Positions 24,168 through 32,449 of a DNA stretch of 49,509 nt are shown here, in pieces. Origin of the DNA: Rhizobiaceae bacterium MnEN-MB40S (GTDB lineage Bacteria > Pseudomonadota > Alphaproteobacteria > Rhizobiales > Rhizobiaceae); NCBI GenBank assembly GCA_024343425.1, contig BRLC01000024.1, positions 1-49,509 on the forward strand, written 5' to 3'. Made by a program: the position numbers and the translations under genes. How positions within the stretch are numbered: position 1 is the stretch's first letter; every line of letters begins with the position of its first letter. The notes under the pieces were generated by a model that saw only the letters and a list, made by a program, of their open reading frames with translations, was not told the DNA's origin and ran no database searches.

Positions 24168-25601
24168 ATGTCTGGAATTTCTCCGTTGGAGCTCGATCTC
24201 ACGCAGTTGCGCGAGGCGATAGCGCAAGGCCGGTGGACCGCCCGCAAAGTCGTCGAGGCTTCGTTGTCCAGAATAGAATATGTCGACGGGGATTTGCATG
24301 CTTTCTGCACGCTGGACGAATCCGCAATCGCCCAGGCGGAGGACGTCGATCGTCGGATCGCCAACGGTGAGACCGTGGGAAAACTGGCCGGCGTTCCGGT
24401 TGCCATCAAGGATCTGATCTGCACCGGCGGATTGCGCACCACCTTCGGATCTCGTCTCTATGAAAACTTCGTTCCCGAGCAGGACGACATCGTCGTCGAA
24501 CGCCTGAGGGCGGCGGACGCGATTATTCTCGGAAAGACGAACGCTGCCGAATTCGGCTACGGCGCCATGGGCGAAAATCACATATTTCCGACGACTCGCA
24601 ATCCATGGAACCTGACGCTGACCTCCGGAGGCTCAAGCGCAGGCTCGGCCGCGGCGATCGCGGCCCGGATGGTCCCGCTGGCGCTGGGCAGCGACGGCGG
24701 AGGCTCGGTCCGCATTCCTGCGTCCCTGTGTGGCGTTTACGGAATAAAGCCCTCCTGGGGGCGCGTGCCTCTCTATCCCGGTTGCCGCGACGAGAGATTT
24801 CCGGGCCAGTCGAGCTGGGAGACGCTCGAACATATCGGACCTTTGACGCGAAACGCGGCTGACGCGGCGCTTGCTTTATCGGTGCTGTGTGGTCCCTCTT
24901 CCTATGATCGGCACTCGATCCCCTCGCAGGATGTCGATTGGGAAATCAGCGACATCGAAGCCATGAAAGGGGTTCGGATCGCTGTCACCAAAGACCTCGG
25001 CTACGCTCTTGTCGACCCGGACGTCGGCGCGGCCTTCGACAACGCCGTCGACCGGCTGCAGACAGTGGTGGACTGCGTCGAAGGCAAATGCCCGGCGGTG
25101 GGCGGCGCTGAAAGTCTCCTCGACACGCTCGTCGCGCTTGAAACCGATCGTGCCGGGCTGAAGGCGATGGCGTCCGATCAGGGCGTTCAACTGGACGGCT
25201 GGCTCGGCAGCATCCTCGATCGCGAATGGAGCGCGGACCAGTTTACCGCCGCGCTCATGGAACGTAAGCGCGTGGCCAACGCCATGGCGAAATTCATGAA
25301 CGAGTTCGATTTTCTGATAACGCCTGCAACGGCGACAGCCGCGTTTCCGGTCGGCTCGTTCGGGCCTTCCGAGATCGCGGGATGGCCTGTGCCCCCGTCC
25401 GCCTGGACGACATTTTCTCCGCTTGCCAATTTGACCGGGCTTCCCGCCGCATCGGTTCCCGTCGGATATACGAGCGACGGCCTCCCGGTTGGCTTGCAGA
25501 TCATGGGCCGCCATCTCGACGATCAAGGCGTGCTTTCACTGTCCGCTCTCGTAGAACACCTGTTCCCGCGTGATCGTTGGCCCGGTCCCGAACTGGAATA
25601 A
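24168..25601 (+). CDS. Amidase-signature-family amidase
   Basis: The 477-residue protein has the complete Ser-cisSer-Lys triad: K81 in VPVAIKDLI, S156 in TSGGSSAGSAAA and the nucleophile S180 in GSDGGGSVRIPAS, with the 24-residue spacing between serines known for this family. These enzymes hydrolyse carboxamides, or transfer the acyl group as in GatA. Here no GatB or GatC is adjacent and the context is not translation, so a catabolic or biosynthetic amidase is more likely. The start at 24168 follows AGAGG by six bases; an upstream ATG at 24108 with GAGG is a weaker option. It is followed after 102 bases by the carrier-thioesterase pair. Confidence 0.87.
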   Translation: MSGISPLELDLTQLREAIAQGRWTARKVVEASLSRIEYVDGDLHAFCTLDESAIAQAEDVDRRIANGETVGKLAGVPVAIKDLICTGGLRTTFGSRLYENFVPEQDDIVVERLRAADAIILGKTNAAEFGYGAMGENHIFPTTRNPWNLTLTSGGSSAGSAAAIAARMVPLALGSDGGGSVRIPASLCGVYGIKPSWGRVPLYPGCRDERFPGQSSWETLEHIGPLTRNAADAALALSVLCGPSSYDRHSIPSQDVDWEISDIEAMKGVRIAVTKDLGYALVDPDVGAAFDNAVDRLQTVVDCVEGKCPAVGGAESLLDTLVALETDRAGLKAMASDQGVQLDGWLGSILDREWSADQFTAALMERKRVANAMAKFMNEFDFLITPATATAAFPVGSFGPSEIAGWPVPPSAWTTFSPLANLTGLPAASVPVGYTSDGLPVGLQIMGRHLDDQGVLSLSALVEHLFPRDRWPGPELE

Positions 25602-25703
25602 GCATACACAGCAAAAGCGCGTCATGTTGAAACCATGGACAGTTGTGCTAATACCGCCTCTCCCAGACAATTGATCGCACCGGATTACGACGACGGAAGT
25701 TCA

Positions 25704-26939
25704 ATGGACGCACAGTCACTCCACACATCGAGGGATCTGCTTGACCTTCCGAGCGCCTACGAGGCGCCGACGAGCGAAACGGAAAAGAAAATCGCTTCGA
25801 TCTGGCGGTCGGTTTTCGAAATCGACGACATCGGAATCGACGATGATTTCTTCGATCTCGGCGGTGACTCCGTCAAGGCGACGCGCATTACCGAGGAGAT
25901 CAACCTCTCCCTGGGCGGAAGCTTCAAGGCCGGCCAGATCGTCGAAAATCCGACAATCCGCGACGTCGCGGCGGCAATCGATCGCGACAGCGCCGGAGCC
26001 AATGCGGACAAGTTGGCCTCCCATATCCTGACCGTGCGCAAAGGCGGCGATCATCCACCCCTGTTCATCGTGCACGGGCTGGCCGGCTTCTTTTTTCCGA
26101 ATGCCGAATACATGAGCGCTTTCCGCGACGACCAGCCGATCTACGCCTTTCAGGTTCCGGGCTTCGACGGACAGATGAAGCCCCTCGGCACGGTGGAGGA
26201 GATCGCCGAAGAATATGTCAAGGCAGTGCTGGCGGTCGATCCGGACGGCCCCTGGCATCTAGCCGGCATGTGTTCGGGATGCTGGATCACCTTTGAAATG
26301 GCGCGCCGGCTCAAGGAGCGGGGCAAGGAGCCGGGCCGCATTATCCTGATCGATCCCTATATCGAACGCGGCAGAATGCGCGAGCAGTTCGAGACAAATC
26401 GCCGGGTCGGAGCGTCAAGCCCTGTCGCATTCGCCGCCTCGGCCTTGTCGAGAGCGCGGCTCGCCTATACGCGCCTGAAAAGCAAGATCGGAAATTATCG
26501 CGCGACCGGTTTGTGGATCAGCAGCACGGACCCGAAAGCGTTCGATATTCCCGAAGTGCGGCAAAAAATTCTCGAAGATAGCCGGAAAAACCGCAAACAG
26601 CCGACCAGGGATGAGGACGTCACCGGCAAAGAGCGTTTCCAGAACGAGGCGCTGATCAACAAGCACCGCTCGGACACCGGCGTCTACGCATCCGAAGTTC
26701 TGCGATACGCCTTCTATCGCTACAGCACCGATCATTCGATCGAAAACCATGTCGACATCATCGCCAGCGAGCATCTGAAGAAGAAGCTGAAAAACCCGCA
26801 TCACCCGGTCTGCAGAGCGATGCCCAATCACGATATCATCGTGGCCGGCCGCAGGCATGACGACACGGTGTCGACGACAACCGCGCTCAACAGCTCCATC
26901 ATGCAGGACCTGATCGCCAAGCCCATCCCGCAGGCTTGA
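25704..26939 (+). CDS. Free-standing carrier protein-thioesterase didomain protein A, cysteine nucleophile
   Basis: The 411-residue protein joins a peptidyl/acyl carrier domain (about 20-95) to a type I thioesterase domain (about 105-411). The phosphopantetheine serine is S56 in DDDFFDLGGDSVKAT. In the thioesterase the nucleophile elbow reads LAGMCSGCWITFEMA, so C190 takes the usual serine place; D217 in ILIDP lies exactly 27 residues later, as in surfactin thioesterase, and H385 in GRRHDDTV completes the triad. The lid between D217 and H385 is about 70 residues longer than in surfactin thioesterase. No condensation or adenylation domain adjoins it. The start at 25704, with GGAAG upstream, matches the paralogue's length better than an ATG at 25635. 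Confidence 0.85.
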   Translation: MDAQSLHTSRDLLDLPSAYEAPTSETEKKIASIWRSVFEIDDIGIDDDFFDLGGDSVKATRITEEINLSLGGSFKAGQIVENPTIRDVAAAIDRDSAGANADKLASHILTVRKGGDHPPLFIVHGLAGFFFPNAEYMSAFRDDQPIYAFQVPGFDGQMKPLGTVEEIAEEYVKAVLAVDPDGPWHLAGMCSGCWITFEMARRLKERGKEPGRIILIDPYIERGRMREQFETNRRVGASSPVAFAASALSRARLAYTRLKSKIGNYRATGLWISSTDPKAFDIPEVRQKILEDSRKNRKQPTRDEDVTGKERFQNEALINKHRSDTGVYASEVLRYAFYRYSTDHSIENHVDIIASEHLKKKLKNPHHPVCRAMPNHDIIVAGRRHDDTVSTTTALNSSIMQDLIAKPIPQA

Positions 26940-26945
26940 CCGTCA

Positions 26946-28175
26946 ATGGAAGCGCACATCACAGACACGGAGCTTATCGCCCGGGACGATCTCGGACTGG
27001 AGAACCCTCACGCGCCGCCGGAAACCGTTGTCGAAGAAAAACTGGCCGGCTTCTGGCGCGAGATCTTCGGCATCGAAGGGATCGGGATCGATGACGACTT
27101 CTTCGATCTCGGCGGCGATTCCGTCAAGGCGACCAGGCTGACCGAGACCATAAAACAGGAGCTCGGCAAAAGCTTCATGGCCGGTCAAATCGTCAAGAAC
27201 CCGACGATTCGCGAAATCGCAGCGGCGCTCGAAGCGGCCGGAAACACGCCATTGCCTTCGCACGTCTTCGCCTTGCAGACAGGCGGAGCGAAAGCGCCCC
27301 TGTTTCTCGTACACGGCGCCGCCGGGTTCTTCTTCCCCCATGTCGACTACATGCGGGCCTTTCATGACGAGCAGCCGGTCTACGCCTTCCAGGTGCCGGG
27401 TTACGACGGCCAGATGCAGCCCTTCGATACGGTCGCAGACATCGCCGACTGCTATCTCGACGCCATCCTGCAGGTCAGCCCGCACGGCCCGTGGCACCTC
27501 GCCGGCATGTGCTCCGGCTCCTGGATCGTCTTCGAAATCGCCCGCCGTCTGGAGGAAAGCGGCAAGAGGCCCGAGAGGATCATTCTCATCGATCCCTTTA
27601 TCGAAGACGGCCGGATGCGCGATGAATATGAGCGGGCAAGACGCGATCATTCGGGAAGCCTGACAGCGCAGATCGCCTACGCCAATACGCGTTTCAAGTC
27701 GTTCACCCGGAGCCTGCGCCAGAAATTCACCTGCTGGAGCGCGACGGGGCACTGGATCGATCCGATCAACGAGAAGGCGCTCGCCATTCCGGTAGTCAGG
27801 GAGTGGCTGCTGAAGGAGCGACACGACTTTGTCTCGGCAGACGACATCGACGCGACAAAATCGCATGAGGCTTTCGAAGGCGAGACGCTGATCAACGCCT
27901 ACCGCTCAGACGAGGCAATTCTCGCCTCCGAAAAACTCAGACGCGCCTTCTACGCCTACAGTTCGGACAACAGCATCGCCAGTCACGTCGACATCATCGC
28001 CAGCGAGTTTCTCGACCAGCGACTGAAAAACCCGGTGAACCCGTTGCGGCGGATGATGCCGGACCAGACCGTCATCGTCCAGGGCGCGACCCATATGGAC
28101 ACGGTGTCGACGACGACTTCGGACAACAGCGAAATCATCCAGCGCCTGCTGGACGAGCCAATCCCGGGCCGCTAG
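26946..28175 (+). CDS. Free-standing carrier protein-thioesterase didomain protein B, cysteine nucleophile
   Basis: The 409-residue paralogue of the preceding protein has the same order: carrier domain with S59 in DDDFFDLGGDSVKAT, then a thioesterase with C189 in LAGMCSGSWIVFEIA, D216 in ILIDP and H383 in GATHMDTV. The two proteins share long stretches including AFQVPG-DGQM and GPWHLAGMCSG, and the same motif HxDTVSTTT after the histidine. It begins six bases after the first gene's stop, so translation is probably coupled. Its stop lies one base from the stop of the convergent phosphotransferase gene. A thioesterase should release or transfer an acyl group from a carrier, but who loads these carriers is not evident here. 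Confidence 0.85.
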   Translation: MEAHITDTELIARDDLGLENPHAPPETVVEEKLAGFWREIFGIEGIGIDDDFFDLGGDSVKATRLTETIKQELGKSFMAGQIVKNPTIREIAAALEAAGNTPLPSHVFALQTGGAKAPLFLVHGAAGFFFPHVDYMRAFHDEQPVYAFQVPGYDGQMQPFDTVADIADCYLDAILQVSPHGPWHLAGMCSGSWIVFEIARRLEESGKRPERIILIDPFIEDGRMRDEYERARRDHSGSLTAQIAYANTRFKSFTRSLRQKFTCWSATGHWIDPINEKALAIPVVREWLLKERHDFVSADDIDATKSHEAFEGETLINAYRSDEAILASEKLRRAFYAYSSDNSIASHVDIIASEFLDQRLKNPVNPLRRMMPDQTVIVQGATHMDTVSTTTSDNSEIIQRLLDEPIPGR

Positions 28176-28176
28176 G

Positions 28177-29109
28177 TCAGCCGTTCCTGACAGCGTCCAG
28201 ATGCCCGGCGAATGACGGGGCGTTCATCAGGGCCTTGCACCGTTCGAAACGACCCACCGAATAGGCCCAGAAATCTTCCGCCGGATTGTCGTCCGCGTGC
28301 TGAATCAGGCCCCAGAGCGTCCAGAGCAGGTCGCACATCGCCTTGTAGATGACCACCCTGCCCCGCTGAGCAGCGGTGGGTTCCTGTCCGAAATAGGCGC
28401 GCAGCATTTCGTCGTCCTGCGCCTCGTCGAACCCGGCCTCAACGGACACATCCCCGACGTCCCAAAGCGGATCGTTCATGCCTGAATATTCCCAGTCGAC
28501 AATCCACATGACGGTCCCGTCGTCGAGAAAATTCTCGCAGAGCGGATCGCAGTGACAGGGAGCAAGCGCCACTGGCGCTGCCTCGAGCGCCTGCTTCAAA
28601 GGCTCGGCCGCGGCGACGATGTCGTGATATCCGTCCGGCAGCGTGGCGTCCTTGTCAGCCAGAACCTTCAAATAGTCCTCAATCATTGCGAACAGCTCGA
28701 AGCGAAATTCGAACGTCTCACCCGAATTGTGAAGCTTGCTCAGCGCCTCGCCCGCGCGGGCCGGCGACCCCGCCCTGGTCTTGAACAGCGCCGGCGACAT
28801 GGTCTCGATGTCGTCGATCGCCCGGCTGATCATAACGCCGGAATCCGGGTCGCCCCACAGCACTTCGGCCGACACGCCGGCGCGCCAGGCGGCTTTCGCA
28901 TTGTGGAGTTCAACCTTGCGGTCGATATAGGCCTCGGTTCCGGCGCCTGGAATTCGAACGATGACGGACTGCCCGCCGGTCGCGACAAGGTAGACCTTGT
29001 TGGTCATTCCACCCAATCGTTCGATCGCGCAGTCCTGCGCCTCTACAGCCGCGAATCCGGGCGCATTTCGTAGAGCCGCGATCACGGCGTTGGTATCTTC
29101 ATTCGTCAT
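28177..29109 (-). CDS. Choline/ethanolamine-kinase-like phosphotransferase (APH superfamily)
   Basis: The 310-residue protein has the small-molecule kinase fold of aminoglycoside phosphotransferases and choline kinases. GGMTNKVYLV at 33-42 forms the nucleotide loop, H186, D188 and N193 in HCDPLCEN are the Brenner-type catalytic motif, and D205 in IVDWEYSGMNDP is the second metal ligand. The pattern DWEYSGMNDPLWDVGD is closest to bacterial LicA-type choline kinases. It lies 17 bases downstream of the flavoenzyme gene and so probably acts on a related amine. ATP-dependent phosphorylation of choline or a similar alcohol is inferred. Confidence 0.8.
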   Translation of the reverse strand: MTNEDTNAVIAALRNAPGFAAVEAQDCAIERLGGMTNKVYLVATGGQSVIVRIPGAGTEAYIDRKVELHNAKAAWRAGVSAEVLWGDPDSGVMISRAIDDIETMSPALFKTRAGSPARAGEALSKLHNSGETFEFRFELFAMIEDYLKVLADKDATLPDGYHDIVAAAEPLKQALEAAPVALAPCHCDPLCENFLDDGTVMWIVDWEYSGMNDPLWDVGDVSVEAGFDEAQDDEMLRAYFGQEPTAAQRGRVVIYKAMCDLLWTLWGLIQHADDNPAEDFWAYSVGRFERCKALMNAPSFAGHLDAVRNG

Positions 29110-29126
29110 CGTTCGTTCCCGTGTCG

Positions 29127-31544
29127 TTATGATTTCAAACGCAGATTGTCCGGATCATAGAGCGGTCCTTCGGCGCGCGTCACCGGGTAACGTTCGCCGA
29201 ACACTTCCAGCTCGAAACCTCTTTCAGCCTCCAGATCGGCCGGCAGATACGCGTAGATAATCGTCTTTTCGAGCGTAAAACCATAGCCGGCGCTGCAGGC
29301 GAGAGAAACGGTCTCGCCATCGAGAAGCAGTGTCTCGCCGCCGGTCAACGGCAGCTTTTCGCTTGTCACGAATGTGTTCAGGCGACGCTCCACGCCTTCC
29401 GATTTCTGCTTTTCTAGCGTCTTTCTGCCGATGAAATCGCCCTTCGACTTCAGGTGCACCCGGAAGCCGAGACCGGCTTCGATGGGCGTGTAGTCCGGCG
29501 TTATGTCCGCGCTCCAGTAGAGGTACCCCTTTTCGAGTCGCAGAGACTCGATCGCCCGATATCCGACATCAGCGACGCCGTGTGCCAGACCGGCCTGCCA
29601 TAACGCGTCGTAGACGTGCAACCCGAACTCGGTCGGAACATGCAGTTCCCATCCCAGTTCGCCGACATATCCGATGCGGACCGCGCGCACCGGCGCTGCG
29701 CCGATGGTGATGTCGCGCGCCGTTGCAAAGGCAAACGCCTCGTTAGACACATCGTCTTCGCAAACAGCTTGCAGAACATCTCGCGCCTTCGGGCCGCAGA
29801 TATTGATGACGGCGCGCGCGGATGTGACCTCAATCAGCTGTGCTCCGCCGCCCTTCGGAAGATGTCTGCGGATCCAGTCGGAGTCGTGAACGCCAAACCC
29901 GGACCCCGTGACGATGTAGTAGTGATCCTCGCCGAGCCGGGTGATCGTAAGGTCCGCCTCGATCCCGCCCGCCTCGTTGCAAAGCTGTGTGTAGATCACC
30001 GAACCCAGCGGTTTGTCGACATTCGACACAGCCATTGCCTGCAAGGCTTGGCAAGCGCCCGGCCCAATCAGTTCGAACTTGGAAAAGCTGGACTGGTCAA
30101 TAAGCGCGACGCGTTCGCGAACCGCCTGGTGTTCACTCGCTGAGAAGGCCTTCCAGCCCGGATCGAGGAAAGCAAGCTGGTCAACGGGCTTCACGCCTTC
30201 CGGCGCGAACCAGAGCGGCCGTTCCCAACCGTTCTTTGATCCGTAGACGGCGCCCTTTTCCTTGAGGCGATGATAGAGAGGGCTCAGTCGCAATTGACGC
30301 GCTGTCTCATGTTCCTGTCCCGGATAGCGCATCTTGTAGTGATGCGCGTAGTGTTCCACCGCGCGAGGATACATGAAACTGCGCGCGCCGTGGTGCGGTC
30401 CGAAACGCCGGATGTCCAGCGGCCAGAGGTCGAGGCTGGGCCTGCCCTCGACGATCCATTCGGCGATCATTTCTCCGGTGCCGCCGCCGGCGGCTATTCC
30501 GTAGAGAAACCCGGTCGCCATCATCAGATTTACGAAGCCCGGCGCCCATCCCATCACGAAATCGCCATCCGCCGAATAGGGAATCGGACCGTTGATGACG
30601 GTGCGGACGCCGACCTCGTTGACAATCGGAGTCACCTCGCCCGCTTTCACGGCCAAGGGTTCGAAACGCTCAAGATTCTCAGGCAAGAGCTGGCGTGCGA
30701 ATTCACCGGGAATTCCCCGGTCCCCGAACGGAACGGTGTCATCCTCATATCCGCCGATCACCAGTCGCCCGCCCGCGTCCGGTTTGTAATAGACGAGGCG
30801 TTCAGGATCGCGCAGCGTCGGCAGGTTGTCCGGAAAACCGGGGATCGGCTCCGTGACGATATATTGATGCTCCACCGCGCACGCGGGAATCTTGAGGCCA
30901 AGTTTGCGGCCGAGCTCGCGGCTCCACATACCCGCCGCCAGCGTCACGGTCTTTGCCTCGAAGGCGATATCTCCGGCCAGCACCCGATGCACCCGCCCGT
31001 CCTTGACCTCGAAATCGCTGACCTTCGTGTTCTGGCGGATCTCGACGCCGAGCTTGCGGGCCGCCGCGGCGATCGCCTGGCACAGGCTCGCCGGATCCAC
31101 ATGTCCGTCCGAAGGAATGAAGGCGGCCCCTTCGAGGCCAGCCGTCTCGATATAGGGAAACAGCTCCTTCGCCTCGGCCGGCGGAATGATATGCATTTCG
31201 AGATCGAAGCTGCGCGCCATGGTGGCGAGCCGCTTTGCTTCGAGCAGCCGCTCCTTCGTCGCCGCCAGTCGGAGGCTTCCCACCTTCTTCCAGTCGAAGG
31301 CCATGCCTGTCTCGGCTTCAAGCCGGTCGTAGAGCACCACCGACCGTTTGAGCATACGCGTGGTATTTCGGGACGAGCGGAGTTGCCCGACAAGACCGGC
31401 CGCATGCCAGGTCGCGCCTTCGGTCAACGCCGATTTTTCAAGAAGGACGATGTCCTTTTCGCCGGCAAGGGCGAGATGATAGGCGATGGAGCAGCCGATT
31501 ATGCCGCCGCCGATGATCAGATGATTGACCGAAATTGCACTCAC
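29127..31544 (-). CDS. FAD-dependent dehydrogenase of the dimethylglycine/sarcosine dehydrogenase group
   Basis: The 805-residue protein has an N-terminal FAD-binding oxidoreductase domain and a C-terminal glycine-cleavage T-type domain, as in dimethylglycine dehydrogenase. LIIGGGIIGCSIAYHLA at 9-25 is the dinucleotide fold, and H47 in GATWHAAGLVG corresponds to the histidine that binds FAD covalently in this group. The T-domain shows GYVGELGWELHVPTE and FRVHLKSKGDFIG. It likely oxidises an N-methyl amine and passes the methylene group to tetrahydrofolate. No ATG is available; the GTG at 31544 follows GGAG by eight bases. It diverges from a DeoR-family regulator. Confidence 0.85.
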   Translation of the reverse strand: MSAISVNHLIIGGGIIGCSIAYHLALAGEKDIVLLEKSALTEGATWHAAGLVGQLRSSRNTTRMLKRSVVLYDRLEAETGMAFDWKKVGSLRLAATKERLLEAKRLATMARSFDLEMHIIPPAEAKELFPYIETAGLEGAAFIPSDGHVDPASLCQAIAAAARKLGVEIRQNTKVSDFEVKDGRVHRVLAGDIAFEAKTVTLAAGMWSRELGRKLGLKIPACAVEHQYIVTEPIPGFPDNLPTLRDPERLVYYKPDAGGRLVIGGYEDDTVPFGDRGIPGEFARQLLPENLERFEPLAVKAGEVTPIVNEVGVRTVINGPIPYSADGDFVMGWAPGFVNLMMATGFLYGIAAGGGTGEMIAEWIVEGRPSLDLWPLDIRRFGPHHGARSFMYPRAVEHYAHHYKMRYPGQEHETARQLRLSPLYHRLKEKGAVYGSKNGWERPLWFAPEGVKPVDQLAFLDPGWKAFSASEHQAVRERVALIDQSSFSKFELIGPGACQALQAMAVSNVDKPLGSVIYTQLCNEAGGIEADLTITRLGEDHYYIVTGSGFGVHDSDWIRRHLPKGGGAQLIEVTSARAVINICGPKARDVLQAVCEDDVSNEAFAFATARDITIGAAPVRAVRIGYVGELGWELHVPTEFGLHVYDALWQAGLAHGVADVGYRAIESLRLEKGYLYWSADITPDYTPIEAGLGFRVHLKSKGDFIGRKTLEKQKSEGVERRLNTFVTSEKLPLTGGETLLLDGETVSLACSAGYGFTLEKTIIYAYLPADLEAERGFELEVFGERYPVTRAEGPLYDPDNLRLKS

Positions 31545-31601
31545 GCGCCGTACTCCGCTGGTTTGCCTGGAACACGTTATCCGAGCCAAATGGACATGAA
31601 T

Positions 31602-31616
31602 CAACAAATATTGTTG
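31602..31616. promoter_or_regulatory. Palindrome in a divergent promoter region, candidate DeoR-type operator
   Basis: CAACAA at 31602-31607 and TTGTTG at 31611-31616 form a perfect dyad around ATA, in AT-rich sequence between the flavoenzyme and the DeoR-family regulator. A further TGTTGAAAATAATAA follows as a possible half-site. It is the obvious place for the regulator to control both genes. Assignment is by position only. Confidence 0.5.
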
Positions 31617-31678
31617 CTTTATGTTGAAAATAATAAGCTGCTATTATCCGGATGTGGACAAGTGGAAGAAGCAGACAC

Positions 31679-32449
31679 ATGTCGAAATATGAAACCGCGA
31701 TACGCGAAGCCGTGACGCTACGCGGCAGCGTTACAGTCGCCGAACTGGCCGACGCCCTTGACGTTTCGGGCCAAACGGTGCGGCGGATCATCAAACCGAT
31801 GGTCGACAGAGGTGAAGTCAGGAAAGTGCATGGCGCCATCGTCAGCGCAAGAAGCGAGATGGATCCGCCATTTCTTGCGCGTATGCATGAACAGCAGAAA
31901 GAGAAAGCGGCGATCGCGGCGATGGTTGCGCAACTGATCGACGATGATGGCATCGTGGCGATCGACACCGGCTCCACGTCAGCCTACGTCGCGCAGGCCT
32001 TGCGTGTTCGTCGCAACCTGACCGTGGTCACCAATTCGGCGTTCGTCGCAAGCACGCTGTCGATGATCGAAGGCAATCGGGTGTTCATGGCTGGAAGCCG
32101 ACTGCGTGATCATGACGGAGCCGCATTCGACCGCGCAGCTTTTGACGTGATCGCCGGCTTCAAGGTGGACTACGCAATCCTCTCGGCCTCCGAGGTCCAT
32201 CCAGAACGCGGCTTCCTGGTTCAGGAACAATGCGAAAAGGATATCGCCGGGGCGATGATGGAGATCGCTTCCTGCAGCGTCATGGCTGTCGACGGCGCCA
32301 AGTTCAGGGATACGGGGCGGCGACCACTGCTAAGCTTACCCAGGATGCTTGATGGAAGCATCATCGTGACCGAAGCTACTCCGGACAGCGGTTTCAACGA
32401 TCTCCTGAAACCGTACCGTGTCGAGATTGCCGCCGCTCAGGCTGGGTGA
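31679..32449 (+). CDS. DeoR-family transcriptional regulator
   Basis: The 256-residue protein has an N-terminal DeoR helix-turn-helix (SVTVAELADALDVSGQTVRRIIK at about 17-39, in parts) followed by the sugar-binding DeoRC domain. IVAIDTGSTSAYVAQAL near 90-106 is the phosphate-binding loop region, and SASEVHPERGFLVQEQCEKDIAGAM (in parts) the later conserved stretch. DeoR proteins repress catabolic genes and respond to a phosphorylated metabolite. It diverges from the flavoenzyme operon, its likely target. The 3' end overlaps the convergent hydrolase gene by 13 bases. Confidence 0.87.
   Translation: MSKYETAIREAVTLRGSVTVAELADALDVSGQTVRRIIKPMVDRGEVRKVHGAIVSARSEMDPPFLARMHEQQKEKAAIAAMVAQLIDDDGIVAIDTGSTSAYVAQALRVRRNLTVVTNSAFVASTLSMIEGNRVFMAGSRLRDHDGAAFDRAAFDVIAGFKVDYAILSASEVHPERGFLVQEQCEKDIAGAMMEIASCSVMAVDGAKFRDTGRRPLLSLPRMLDGSIIVTEATPDSGFNDLLKPYRVEIAAAQAG

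Noticed and set aside
31652..31678. Earlier start for the DeoR regulator
   Set aside because: The extra nine residues add nothing to the helix-turn-helix and the ATG at 31679 has a better ribosome site.
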